DNA of 64,000 nucleotides from Methylomonas sp. (lineage in GTDB: Bacteria > Pseudomonadota > Gammaproteobacteria > Methylococcales > Methylomonadaceae), in assembly GCF_023228165.1 (NCBI RefSeq), contig NZ_JALOBS010000004.1:141772-205771 (forward strand), given 5' to 3'. Every line of letters starts with the position of its first letter. The stretch's first letter is position 1. A program made the position numbers and the translations under genes. Positions 17,142-25,709 of the stretch are shown piece after piece. The notes beneath the pieces were generated by a model. That model was not told the DNA's origin. It saw only the letters and a program-made list of their open reading frames with translations, and did not search any database.

Positions 17142-18194
17142 ATGCGTTTTGTGCTGTTTCTGTTGGTTTTGGTGATTTCCGCTACAGCAATGGCTGATTC
17201 GTTATTGGGTTTGCCCGTGCTCAGCATTCCTGATGATAATCCACAAACTGAAGCCAAAATAGCCTTGGGCCGGCAATTGTTTAACGATAAACGCTTGAGT
17301 GCCGATGGCGCCATCAGTTGCGCTAGTTGCCATCAGGCCGATAAGGCATTCAGCGATGGTCTGCCGCTGGCAAAAGGTATTAACGGCCAACTTGGCACCC
17401 GCAACACCCCCGCCGTGCAGAATGCAGCATATTATCAAAGCCAATTTTTGGATGGACGGGCCGCAAGTCTGGAACAGCAGGCTTTGGGGCCGCTGCTTAA
17501 TCCCATTGAGCATGGGCTTAAAGACCCGCAAGCGATTATCGACATCCTGCAAAATGAACCGGACTATAGCGCGGCTTTTTCCAGGGTGTTTGCTATCCAG
17601 TCAGGCGAATTAACCGTTATGCATGTCCAAAAAGCTATCGCCAGTTTCGAGCGCACGTTAATAAGCGGCAATTCGGCATTCGACCGCTATCACTTCGCCA
17701 TGGAACAGACCGCCATTTCTGCCGGCGCCGTGCGCGGTTCGCGTATCTTTAGACGCAAAGGTAATTGCCTTACCTGTCACGAGATATCGATGAAAACGGC
17801 GCTATTTACCGATAACAGATTTTATAACATCGGTGTCGGCATGCGGAACATAAAGCCGGTCATTGAGGCTTGGAAGCAGGCCGTTAGGCAGCATCAACCG
17901 CCCGATACATCAAGTTGGTCGGATGCGCAGCGCGCGGAACTGGGCCGATATTCAGTCACCGGTCGGCTCGAAGACATCGGTAAATTCAAAACCCCAATAC
18001 TGCGCAATGTAGCTCTCACCGCGCCCTACATGCACGACGGCAGCCTGCAAACCCTCGAACAGGTAATCGATCATTATGACAAGGGCGGGGAGGGCAATGA
18101 ATTTGTAGATGCAAAGATATTTCCGCTGCATTTGACCGAACAGGAAAAGTCGGATTTAGTCGAGTTTTTAAAATCGCTGACCAGTCTGGATTGA
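17142..18194 (+). CDS. di-haem cytochrome c peroxidase family protein
   Basis: A 350-aa periplasmic protein. A signal peptide (about 1-18) precedes two haem c sites: C60-A-S-C63-H64 and C209-L-T-C212-H213. The segment from KFKTPILRNV to PYMHDGSL is the family hallmark. CcpA enzymes reduce hydrogen peroxide with electrons from small cytochromes; MauG-like members oxidise protein side chains. The second is possible in a methylotroph. I chose ATG 17142, behind GGAGTG, because the signal peptide begins there. The terminator immediately upstream suggests either its own promoter within the OBAP end or read-through control. Confidence 0.88.
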   Translation: MRFVLFLLVLVISATAMADSLLGLPVLSIPDDNPQTEAKIALGRQLFNDKRLSADGAISCASCHQADKAFSDGLPLAKGINGQLGTRNTPAVQNAAYYQSQFLDGRAASLEQQALGPLLNPIEHGLKDPQAIIDILQNEPDYSAAFSRVFAIQSGELTVMHVQKAIASFERTLISGNSAFDRYHFAMEQTAISAGAVRGSRIFRRKGNCLTCHEISMKTALFTDNRFYNIGVGMRNIKPVIEAWKQAVRQHQPPDTSSWSDAQRAELGRYSVTGRLEDIGKFKTPILRNVALTAPYMHDGSLQTLEQVIDHYDKGGEGNEFVDAKIFPLHLTEQEKSDLVEFLKSLTSLD

Positions 18195-18356
18195 ACGATT
18201 TGTATGTTGGAGCCGATCGCAGGGTCAAACGATGCTATATAACGAACTGTTTAATTAACCCCCCATAACTGCGTTCGTTATCCAGCGAATAGTGATTTGG
18301 CCGCATCGCGCGGCGCTCAGCAGGGGAGGCGGTTCTGGGATTGATGCGACTAATTT

Positions 18357-18387
18357 ACCGGCTATAGTGAATTGCAATTTACCCATA
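18357..18387. repeat. left copy of a 31-bp direct repeat flanking the eCIS island
   Basis: The sequence from ACCGGCTATAG to ACCCATA matches 50202-50232 in 29 of 31 bases in the same orientation. It stands 160 bases after the peroxidase stop in an otherwise featureless gap. Confidence 0.6.
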
Positions 18388-18428
18388 CGCAGGCAGATTT
18401 GCCTAATAAGCAATAGTTGGATGCCTAG

Positions 18429-18614
18429 ATGAATGGGTATCTGATATGCACAGGGCAGTTCGGATATCCGCAACCCGAAGAGACTTATCTTGAGGAGACA
18501 TATGATCTGATTGCCGGATGCCCGACTTGCGAGATTGGAAAGGTATTGAAGAACGCATTTCGTTTCCGGTCTGAACAGAAAGGAAAGCCCGGCCCCAAAA
18601 TTCCCCTCAGGTAA
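18429..18614 (+). pseudogene. fragment of a CxxC-containing protein
   Basis: A 61-aa open frame with real protein character: YLICTGQFGYPQ, then DLIAGCPTCEIG with a C-x2-C knuckle, then NAFRFRSEQKGKPG. The CPTCxIG-x-NAFRFRSE wording resembles the N-terminal third of larger bacterial proteins with zinc-knuckle starts, often met near toxin genes and immunity genes. Those are several times longer, and no continuation is seen in any frame, so this looks truncated. No ribosome site is clear. A small intact gene is the alternative. The remainder of the 18195-18762 gap contains only the 31-bp repeat and nothing else I can name. Confidence 0.4.
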
Positions 18615-18762
18615 ATCGCTAACGATATTGATTTAGCAGTTGAAGAAATCCCTTGAACTCCAAGCCTAACGGGTCTCAGAGGGAAGGTCCTCGCTATTAC
18701 GCGCCCTTTGGTTTTGCGTTAAACACATGCCATAATTAATTCAATAATAGGAGGGAAAAGTC

Positions 18763-19011
18763 ATGATCACTATTTCACAATTAACTGAGTTGCTAGGATG
18801 GGCGTCGGTAATCAATATTGGTTATCTTTTTTTGGCGACCTTAATTCTTCTGTTTATGAGAGGTGCAGTAGCATCTATTCACGGCAAAATATTTGATATG
18901 GACGAAAAGGAATTAAGTTCTAAATATTTTGATTTTTTGAGTAATTATAAAGTTATGACATTGGTTTTTACGGTCGCACCATACATTGCTTTAAAAATTA
19001 TGGGTCAGTAA
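18763..19011 (+). CDS. small membrane protein, DUF6868 type
   Basis: An 82-aa protein with two hydrophobic helices (about 18-36 and 64-80) joined by a loop HGKIFDMDEKELSSKYFDF. The pattern LTELLGWASVINIG, then HGKIF, then APYIALKIMG fits the DUF6868 family of small inner-membrane proteins of unknown function. A strong AGGAGGG Shine-Dalgarno precedes the ATG. Its codons are richer in A and T than the genes around it, consistent with acquisition. No partner gene is evident; the next gene starts 190 bases on. Confidence 0.7.
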   Translation: MITISQLTELLGWASVINIGYLFLATLILLFMRGAVASIHGKIFDMDEKELSSKYFDFLSNYKVMTLVFTVAPYIALKIMGQ

Positions 19012-19200
19012 ATGGTTAACAAAGCTGTCGTAGGGACAATTTTCACCCGGCCCGGTTTTGAGGTAGAGCCTATCTGCCCCCCTCTTGTTTATACGCAGCT
19101 ATTGCCCTCTTGCACTTATTAGGTGCGTGTACCAAACTCAGTAGCCACTGAATATGTTTGGAATGCTTTTCAACTTGCCATCCGTCTACCGGAGTAACTC

Positions 19201-19650
19201 ATGACCGACGAAGAAATCAATAATCTGCGCAACCTGTTTATGACCATTGTCCCGGTGCAGTTTCAAACCCTGTATTCCGGAACGAATAATGAGGACTTTG
19301 CCGTGCAGATCATTCAGAAGTACGGGTGGCATAGTGAACAGGCATTCCGCGCTTTATATTGCCAGCAAGCATTGGGAGGAACGGCTGTCTACGGTCCCGG
19401 CATCTATTTGACGAACAAGCTTAGCGAGGCACAGTCGTACGGCTCGAATATCATGGAGTTTCAGTTCAATAAGAGTGCTGACTATTTGGATTTGTCTGAC
19501 GCATCCATTAGTAAGGCGGTGGTTAAAACATTCGGTGGTGGCAAGCAAAAGATTCTCGCTGAGCCAAAAGTCAATGCATTGATACGGGTGACATCGGACT
19601 ATTTCGTGCTGCGTACTCCGGTATTGGTATCCGTAAGTTTACGCGGTTGA
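19201..19650 (+). CDS. small ADP-ribosyltransferase-like protein, putative toxin
   Basis: A 149-aa protein. It contains LYSGTNNEDF (24-33) and GPGIYLTNKLSEAQSYG (65-81). The LYxGT ... GxGIYLT ... A-x-x-Y-G layout is that of PARP/ART-fold proteins, where LYHGT binds NAD and the tyrosine of GIYL follows; here the histidine is replaced by serine. No signal peptide or membrane helix is present. A GGAG ribosome site precedes the ATG. It ends 400 bases before the first eCIS gene and no obvious immunity gene follows, so it could be cargo for the particle; that is inference. Alternatives are an RNA 2'-phosphotransferase-like enzyme or an inactive relic. Confidence 0.5.
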   Translation: MTDEEINNLRNLFMTIVPVQFQTLYSGTNNEDFAVQIIQKYGWHSEQAFRALYCQQALGGTAVYGPGIYLTNKLSEAQSYGSNIMEFQFNKSADYLDLSDASISKAVVKTFGGGKQKILAEPKVNALIRVTSDYFVLRTPVLVSVSLRG

Positions 19651-19740
19651 GGTGCTGTTGAAAACGCCGAGCACACTGGTCAGACACGAGCAAATAGCAA
19701 GAGTCGGCTCGCGCAGGGCGCAATACCGTTTCGCTTAATA

Positions 19741-19836
19741 GATGCCCAGCGGATTACAGCGTACGGTCTTGAACAGGAAAAATCGGATTTGGTCGGGCTT
19801 TTAAAAATCGCCGAACAGTGTGAAATAAACCATTAG
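19741..19836 (+). pseudogene. decayed second copy of the peroxidase 3' end
   Basis: In one frame this reads DAQRITAYGLEQEKSDLV, then GLLKI, then a TAG at 19834. The intact peroxidase ends DAKIFPLHLTEQEKSDLV, then EFLKSL, then a stop. The two align without gaps from the first GAT, and the DNA around GAACAGGAAAA-TCGGATTT is almost identical. It is a remnant left by a duplication or by an insertion. Other than this and the candidate promoter below, the 19651-20051 gap shows only AT-rich sequence. Confidence 0.7.
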
Positions 19837-19953
19837 CCGTCAAAAAATATGCCAGAAATCTATAGAAGCTACTAATACGTAGGCTTAGCGGGCCCTATAT
19901 TCAGTGACAAAGCACTTTTACTTTTTTCATGAAATCTTAATGTTTTGTCAACC

Positions 19954-19981
19954 TTGCAAATTTAAAACCATGAGCTAGATT
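19954..19981 (+). promoter_or_regulatory. possible promoter of the eCIS operon
   Basis: TTGCAA (19954-19959) and TAGATT (19976-19981) are separated by 16 bases in an AT-rich stretch about 70 bases before the first eCIS gene. Each box matches four of six consensus positions. A GGCAGGGGGG ribosome site precedes the ATG at 20052. Confidence 0.3.
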
Positions 19982-20051
19982 TGAATAAATAAAAAAGAGC
20001 GTTCACTAATTTTGCGGGATTTTCCTGAAATGTAAAACGCCGGCAGGGGGG

Positions 20052-20648
20052 ATGATGGCAAATTACACGGCTGTATCTGGAGTGCTTGAGGCATTAAAAG
20101 CCTATCTTGAGCAATTCAAGGATATGCTTGATACCGTGTCCGTCAGTGTCGAAATCCTTAGTAGTGAAACCCTAAAAGCCGGTCCTGTCGACGCCACGCA
20201 CAAGGTCGGCATCTATTTACACCGCATTTCCATAGACCCTTTCGGCAGAAACCGCCACCTTCCTCCAAAGCCCGGCATAGGCAATCAGCCCAGAAAAGAA
20301 GTACCGCTCAATCTGCATATCCTGCTGATAGGCTGGAGTAAAACCACGTTCGAGCAGGTGGTGCTGGCCTGGGCCATGCAGGTGTTGGGTTCCGGTACCG
20401 AACTGGATGTGGCGGACGTGGAAGATCATATCACCGATAACAAACGTAATTGGCTGGACCAGGACCGGGTGCAAATCCTGCCGGAAGACATGTCCAGCGA
20501 AGATTTCATGCGCATGTGGGACAGCCTGCCGCACGACTACATCCTGTCGGCGCCCTACATCATCAAAACCCTGCGTCTTGAGCCGGTGCGGGAAGAGGGC
20601 GGCGAGCCGGTGCAAAGCATCGTATTACCGGTCGGGGAGCTGCAATGA
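20052..20648 (+). CDS. eCIS tail terminator, DUF4255 / Pvc16 type
   Basis: A 198-aa protein with the DUF4255 N-terminal pattern: an initial helix (VSGVLEALKAYLEQF), VGIYLHRISIDP, and LNLHILLIGWSKTTFEQ, then a C-terminal part with SSEDFMRMWDSLPHDYILSAPYI typical of the family (W-x2-L plus Y-x2-S-x2-Y). In Afp and PVC particles this protein (Afp16/Pvc16) caps the tube end and fixes the tail length. ATGATG at the start allows two adjacent starts; a purine-rich GGGGGG precedes it. The next gene overlaps it by four bases (ATGA), so it is the first gene of the coupled series. Confidence 0.85.
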   Translation: MMANYTAVSGVLEALKAYLEQFKDMLDTVSVSVEILSSETLKAGPVDATHKVGIYLHRISIDPFGRNRHLPPKPGIGNQPRKEVPLNLHILLIGWSKTTFEQVVLAWAMQVLGSGTELDVADVEDHITDNKRNWLDQDRVQILPEDMSSEDFMRMWDSLPHDYILSAPYIIKTLRLEPVREEGGEPVQSIVLPVGELQ

Positions 20649-21466
20649 TCCGCTTCAAGGAAACTCTGATCCGGCAAACCAGCGACGTGATCCGCTGGCT
20701 GGATGGTACCGGTCGTGACGGTCAGCAAAGTCCGGTATTAAGCGCTTTGCAAATCGAATTGGACGACAATTTAGCCGTGAAAGGTCTGAGTTTGTTGCAT
20801 AAGCCGGGGGTCAGCATTATCTGGCGCTCCCAACTGCCGGACGCGGAACAACTGCAGCGCACAACGGAACCCGGCCGGGCCACGGAGATTCAAAAAAGCC
20901 GCCCGATAGAAACCCCGTATCAACTAAAGGGCACCGTACGCGATCCGTCCGGTATTTTTAATCCACGCGCCTTCATCAAAAATTGCGGTAATAACAGCTA
21001 TCCGCAAATAGCGCTGTACCGATCCGTGGTGGGTACCCGATTTAGCCAGAACAAATCCTTGCAAGGCATGCTGCAGTACCAGAAACAGCCCGGCGAATCC
21101 GTCGCCATGCCGGCTTCCTGGGCGCTGGTGACACTACTGGTCAATCTTAGCAGTACCGGCGATCGTTTTACGTTTAATGCACAAGCGGATATCGAGGGTT
21201 ATTTTCAGATCCCTGTGACGCGATTATCAATAGCCATGTTGTCGGCGGGTTTCTCCGCGGAATTGAGTGTCAAGGCCGATAAAGCCCAAACCGGCGGCAG
21301 GTTTCCGGATCCCGATCAAATGACGGCCATGCAGATCGCCTTGGCCGATAACGGCGTTTTTACAGACACGCAAAGCGTGCTGGCAGAAGATAAGAATCAT
21401 CGCCTTAAATTGGGTTTTGTTGCCGATGAAACCCGCGTTAGCACCCTGGAGTTAAAAAGTCCCTAA
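20645..21466 (+). CDS. eCIS-associated protein of unknown function (273 aa)
   Basis: I do not recognise a named family. The N-terminal half has short beta-strand patterns (LSALQIELDDNLAVKGLSLL) and the centre reads GTVRDPSGIFNPR. Residues about 175-205 (FTFNAQADIEGYFQIPVTRL) have the D-x-G-x-F-x-IP look of a carboxypeptidase-regulatory-like beta sandwich, suggesting an Ig-like domain. No signal peptide or membrane helix. Its start overlaps the DUF4255 stop as ATGA, and the sheath gene follows after 40 bases with its own strong ribosome site, so it belongs to the particle operon. A structural or cap-associated role next to the terminator is plausible but unproven. Confidence 0.65.
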   Translation: MIRFKETLIRQTSDVIRWLDGTGRDGQQSPVLSALQIELDDNLAVKGLSLLHKPGVSIIWRSQLPDAEQLQRTTEPGRATEIQKSRPIETPYQLKGTVRDPSGIFNPRAFIKNCGNNSYPQIALYRSVVGTRFSQNKSLQGMLQYQKQPGESVAMPASWALVTLLVNLSSTGDRFTFNAQADIEGYFQIPVTRLSIAMLSAGFSAELSVKADKAQTGGRFPDPDQMTAMQIALADNGVFTDTQSVLAEDKNHRLKLGFVADETRVSTLELKSP

Positions 21467-21506
21467 TCAGGTTAAACCAACCCAAGATCGTTGAAGGAGG
21501 CACACC

Positions 21507-23684
21507 ATGCCCGAGTATCTCGCCCCAGGCGTATACATAGAAGAAAAGAGCTTTCGAGCCCGTTCCATAGAAGGCGTAGGCACCAGCGTGGCGGCCATCG
21601 TCGGGCCGACCCGCACCGGGCCGTTCCGCGGCAAGCCCGAGCCGGTGACCAGCTTCGCCGATTTCGAACGCATCTACGGCGATCTTGAGGATTTGCAGTT
21701 TGCCGGCAATAACACCCAACTTAATTATACCGCGTTGGCGGCGCGGGCCTTTTTCGACAACGGCGGCAAACAACTGTTTGTCAGCCGGGTGGTTAAGGAT
21801 GTCAATGCCAGTAATCCCTCAACTGACGGCAGTAGCGCGGTCAGAGCCGCTCGCGTTAGCGCCGACGGCAAGTTGAGCTTTAAAAGCCGTTTTCCGGGTA
21901 AGGTCGGCAATTACGTGCTGGAGCTGCATTGGCAGGACAGCGAAAATCTGTTTTCCATAGCAACCACTACCACTCCGGCTGAAGGCGAAGAACTGTTTCT
22001 GGAAGCCAGCAACCTGCCGCAAGACGTGCGGGTGGCGGCAGGTGATCTGCCAGCCAATAGATTTCCGATTTCCATCAGGGCCAGGGTACGCCGCAACGGC
22101 ACCAACTTCGACATCCTGTCCGGTGAAATCAAGGACAAGGACGACGCGGCTGCGGCGCTGACTCGACTGGTAATCGCTCAATTGCCGGCGGCTACCAGCA
22201 AAATCAGTCGTGTCACGCTACGCACGCCCGCTAGCGGCAAGTTGCAGGCGGGCGTGGCGGTCGAATTACGCTTATCGCAAGTCACCGACCTCTCCAGTCT
22301 CAGCGGGGTTGCGCATTGGGGCACGTTGACTGTTTTGAAAGGAGCCCTCAAAGCCGACGCCGGCGCCAATCTGACGCTGATCAGCTTGCCCATGGCGCAA
22401 AATGCCGGTCTGGCGGCCGATATCGATTTCCCCATTTCGGCGCTTGCCGCTTTGCCCGGCAATGTCAGCGCCTTGTTGGTGCGGCGTAATTTCGATCTGG
22501 ATGTGTTGCGTATCGACGATATCGAAAAGCTCCGTAAAGGCGCCAGCGGTGAAGTGGTTTACCGGGTGGGTGGCTTGTCGACTTCCGCCACCGCCGACGA
22601 TTCATTGGGCAAAAAATTATTGGCCGATCCGGCTACCCGGGACGCCCAGCTTACCCAGCCGATCGCCTGTACAGTGGCCGCCGATGCCGATGTATTTAAT
22701 CTGCTGCATGCCTTGTTCGATAACGCGGCGCTGAACACGCCGCACCCGGTCAACGGCCCGCGCTATCTGATAGAACTGCAAAACGGCAGCGACGGCGACA
22801 TTCCGGAAAGCGGCGATTATGCCGGCGAAATCAACGACAAGGACGGCAATACCGGTTTGGCCGCCTTCGAACAGGTCGAGGATATTTCCATCGTCATGAC
22901 CCCGGCTGCGGCCGTGCTGGACACCACAACCAAACATCTGGCGGTGGTGATCGAAATGCAGAAACACTGCAAGCGCATGCAGTATCGGGTCGGCATCGTC
23001 GATAGCGAAGCCAACATGAGCATCAGCGAAATCCGCGACTTTAAATCCAATCTGGACGACACCCGCTTGGCGTTGTATTACCCGTGGGTGGTCAGCAGCG
23101 ATCCGACCGGCAAACGCAGCACTCTGAGTCTGCCGCCCGGCGGTTTTATCGCCGGGGTTTATGCCAACACCGACGTCAGCCGAGGCGTGCACAAAGCCCC
23201 GGCCAACGAAGTGGTGTTGGGTGCCTTGCATTTCGAACAGGACATCAACCGCTTCCAACAGGAACTGCTGAACCCCAACGGCATCAATTGCCTGCGCTCC
23301 TTGCCGGGACGCGGCCACAGGGTGTGGGGCGCGCGTACCACCTCCAGCGATCCGGAATGGAAGTACGTCAATGTCCGCCGTTATTTCCTGTTTCTGGAGC
23401 GCTCGATAGACAAATCCACCCAATGGGCGGTGTTCGAGCCCAATGGCGAAGCCTTATGGGCCAGCATCCGCATCTCCATAGAGGATTTTCTATACAACGA
23501 GTGGGTCAACGGCCATCTGTTGGGGCCGACCCCGAAACACGCTTATTTCGTGCGTTGCGACCGCAGCACCATGACCCAGAACGATCTGGACAACGGCCGG
23601 CTGGTTTGCGAAGTGGGCGTGGCGGCCCTGAAACCCGCCGAGTTCGTGATTTTCCGCATCGGTCAAAAGACCGCAGACGCCTAG
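21507..23684 (+). CDS. contractile tail sheath protein (725 aa)
   Basis: The N-terminus PEYLAPGVYIEE is the canonical sheath start, followed by the handshake/TRTGPFRGKP segment. The C-terminal domain (about 560-720) has the standard sheath end with W-x-V-x-x-R-R-Y-x-L-x-L-E-x-S (KYVNVRRYFLFLERS), CDRSTMTQNDLDNGRL and PAEFVIFRIG. At 725 aa it is much longer than Afp/PVC sheaths (about 350-480 aa); extra domains fill about residues 110-450. The protein forms the contracting outer cylinder that drives the tube. ATG 21507 is behind a strong GAAGGAGG site, predicting high expression. The tube gene begins 12 bases after the stop. Confidence 0.95.
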   Translation: MPEYLAPGVYIEEKSFRARSIEGVGTSVAAIVGPTRTGPFRGKPEPVTSFADFERIYGDLEDLQFAGNNTQLNYTALAARAFFDNGGKQLFVSRVVKDVNASNPSTDGSSAVRAARVSADGKLSFKSRFPGKVGNYVLELHWQDSENLFSIATTTTPAEGEELFLEASNLPQDVRVAAGDLPANRFPISIRARVRRNGTNFDILSGEIKDKDDAAAALTRLVIAQLPAATSKISRVTLRTPASGKLQAGVAVELRLSQVTDLSSLSGVAHWGTLTVLKGALKADAGANLTLISLPMAQNAGLAADIDFPISALAALPGNVSALLVRRNFDLDVLRIDDIEKLRKGASGEVVYRVGGLSTSATADDSLGKKLLADPATRDAQLTQPIACTVAADADVFNLLHALFDNAALNTPHPVNGPRYLIELQNGSDGDIPESGDYAGEINDKDGNTGLAAFEQVEDISIVMTPAAAVLDTTTKHLAVVIEMQKHCKRMQYRVGIVDSEANMSISEIRDFKSNLDDTRLALYYPWVVSSDPTGKRSTLSLPPGGFIAGVYANTDVSRGVHKAPANEVVLGALHFEQDINRFQQELLNPNGINCLRSLPGRGHRVWGARTTSSDPEWKYVNVRRYFLFLERSIDKSTQWAVFEPNGEALWASIRISIEDFLYNEWVNGHLLGPTPKHAYFVRCDRSTMTQNDLDNGRLVCEVGVAALKPAEFVIFRIGQKTADA

Positions 23685-23696
23685 AGGTGAACGACT

Positions 23697-24152
23697 ATGG
23701 CCGTATTTAGAGAAACCCCTTATTCCGCTTTTAACTATGTGGTCGAACTGGAGCCGGGGCAGGGCGATCAGGTTGATGCCGGTTTTTCCGACGTGTCCGG
23801 TTTAAATGCCGAAGTGACTATCGCCGAATACCGCAACGGTAACAGCAAGGTCAACCATGTCAGCAAGATTCCCGGCATTCACAAGGCCGGCGATGTGACT
23901 CTGAAGCGCGGCATCATCGGCGCCCAGAATCTATGGACCTGGCTGGATGAAGTCCGTCAGGGCAAACTGTCCGGCAAACGCAACATCAGTATCAAACTGC
24001 TCAACGAAGATCGTTCCGACACCGTGGTGACTTGGCGGCTGAAAAATGCCATGCCGATCAAATGGACAGGACCCACCTTGACCGGCAAGGGCGGTGGCGA
24101 TGTGGCCATCGAAGAGCTGGTGCTGTCGGTCGAGACGGTGGATCAGGAGTAA
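23697..24152 (+). CDS. tail tube protein 1 (T4 gp19-like)
   Basis: A 151-aa tube subunit. It shows the family order FNYVVELEPG, then FSDVSGL, then KIPGIHKAGDVTLKRGII, then LWTWLDE, then DTVVTWRLKNAMPIKWTGP and VAIEELVLS. Tube proteins of eCIS stack as hexameric rings to form the inner conduit. It sits directly after the sheath gene, as in Afp/PVC. A second, divergent tube protein is encoded at 25702; having two is usual in eCIS, one for the shaft and one or more at the baseplate end. Confidence 0.95.
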   Translation: MAVFRETPYSAFNYVVELEPGQGDQVDAGFSDVSGLNAEVTIAEYRNGNSKVNHVSKIPGIHKAGDVTLKRGIIGAQNLWTWLDEVRQGKLSGKRNISIKLLNEDRSDTVVTWRLKNAMPIKWTGPTLTGKGGGDVAIEELVLSVETVDQE

Positions 24153-24155
24153 AGC

Positions 24156-25709
24156 ATGGTTTTGGCGGATTCCCGGCTGGAGATGCGGGTCAGACCCGCG
24201 GCGGTGGCTGATCCGGTGATGGACGTGGCCATGCTAGGGCATTGCCCCGGCAGCGCCCGTTGGGATTTGCTGCTGGAAAGTCCGCAAACGGTGAGGGAAA
24301 TAGCTGCGCTGGGTTTCGGTCGGGAAATGCGGCAATTACAACAATGGCGGGAAAACGGCGCACCGGAACTACCTACCCCGACCGAACAGACCCTGCTGGA
24401 TTTGTATCAGTTGCCGATTCCGCTTTTAAGTCTCGCGCATTTTCAAGTGTTGTTCCCTCAGGCCGACCAGCAAACCACGGCTTACCGCAGCCAACTGGCC
24501 GGCAATAGCGCCTGGCTGCCGGCGGCCGTGGCCGATTTTTTCCAATCGGTCCAGCCCGGCGCATTGGCCGACGGCACTAAAAAGCTTTGGGTATTGAGAA
24601 TTCCGGAACAGTGGGGACAGCAAGGCTTCTTACCCGATCCGTATGCCGATTACGGCGACCCGCAGCGCTTGCCGGCTTTCGATCGTGCCATGCTGATAGC
24701 CAATCTGGGCGCGCTGGCCTTGCCCGATCTGGAACGCTTGCAAATTCCGGCCAATTTAATCGATGTCCGGCGCATGCGTCTGGTCAATCCCGATCCGGTG
24801 TTTTTGCCCTGTGCCGCATCCACGGCGGACGATCACCGCGAACGTCGCCGTAGCGAGGAAATTCCGCGACCATCGGCCGTCTGGCCTTTGCAAACCGTGC
24901 TGACGCCCATTTTGCAAACCCTGAAAAAACGCCGCCCGGATCTGCAATGCCTGTTGACGTTACCTTTGGAACAAGCCGGCGAAGGCAGTTTGCCGACAAT
25001 GGCCCGGGAAGCCGGGCAGGCGATTCAATTGGCCGGCGACAGCGAAAACTCCGGTCTGCATGCCGTGCAGTTTTTATTTCCCTATTTGAGTAATCGCGAG
25101 CGGCCATTATGCAGTCCGGCCGGTTTGATCGCCGGTGCCATGCTGGAAACCAGCCAGCGTCTCGGACCCTGGCGCTCGATGGCCGGTAGGAACCTGCCGG
25201 GTATGTGGCAGCTTTATCCGCCTTTGCATAGCCAGCAAGTGGTCGAACTGCGCGACCGGCCGGGGGTAGGTGTGTTGGTCGCGCATAAAAACCGGCTGCA
25301 ATTGGATGACGAACGCCGTGCCGCGGCCGTAGTCGGCACCAATGGTTTTTCGCGGCAGAGCGGGCAGGCCGAAGGATACCGTTCCGGCGAAGTGGCGCGC
25401 TTTTTAGGTTGGCTGCATCGGCAATTGCTGCGGCTGGGCGAGAGCTGGCTGTTCAACACCGATGTGCGTGATCCGCTGGGCAAAGTCCAGCTGACGCAGT
25501 TTTTTACCGGCCTACACAGGGCAGGCGCCTTGCGGGGCGCTTTGCCGGAACAGGCTTTTTCCATCGCCGCCAGCCACGACAATGAAAGCACGGTGATTTA
25601 TCAAATAGAGTTGGCGCCGGTATTTGCGATAGACCGTATCGTGTTGAATTTTAGCCACGACCTGGGCAGCAACAGCAGTCAGTGGCAATTGGATATTAAA
25701 AATGGCTGA
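24156..25709 (+). CDS. second, divergent sheath-like protein (517 aa)
   Basis: A 517-aa protein without the PGVYxEE start of true sheaths. Its last 120 residues carry a sheath-type C-terminal domain: LGWLHRQLLRLGESWLFN, then VQLTQFFTGLHRAGALRGALPEQAF, then a closing strand FAIDRIVLNF. The centre includes GLIAGAMLETSQRLGPWRSMAG, comparable to the sheath G-x-IAG-x-Y-A-x-T-D-x-x-R-G-x-x-K-A-P-A segment. It lies between the two tube genes, where Afp/PVC have extra sheath genes. A baseplate-proximal sheath or collar role is the simplest reading. The end overlaps the next tube gene by eight bases. Confidence 0.65.
   Translation: MVLADSRLEMRVRPAAVADPVMDVAMLGHCPGSARWDLLLESPQTVREIAALGFGREMRQLQQWRENGAPELPTPTEQTLLDLYQLPIPLLSLAHFQVLFPQADQQTTAYRSQLAGNSAWLPAAVADFFQSVQPGALADGTKKLWVLRIPEQWGQQGFLPDPYADYGDPQRLPAFDRAMLIANLGALALPDLERLQIPANLIDVRRMRLVNPDPVFLPCAASTADDHRERRRSEEIPRPSAVWPLQTVLTPILQTLKKRRPDLQCLLTLPLEQAGEGSLPTMAREAGQAIQLAGDSENSGLHAVQFLFPYLSNRERPLCSPAGLIAGAMLETSQRLGPWRSMAGRNLPGMWQLYPPLHSQQVVELRDRPGVGVLVAHKNRLQLDDERRAAAVVGTNGFSRQSGQAEGYRSGEVARFLGWLHRQLLRLGESWLFNTDVRDPLGKVQLTQFFTGLHRAGALRGALPEQAFSIAASHDNESTVIYQIELAPVFAIDRIVLNFSHDLGSNSSQWQLDIKNG

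Noticed and set aside
18195..18762. A riboswitch or small RNA in the gap before the DUF6868 gene
   Set aside because: Apart from the 31-bp repeat and the CxxC fragment, no conserved aptamer motif or stable terminator-like structure could be seen.
22617..23423. A 268-aa minus-strand open frame
   Set aside because: It runs antiparallel inside the sheath gene, and its composition (His/Gly/Val rich, no motif) is the mirror of sheath codons.
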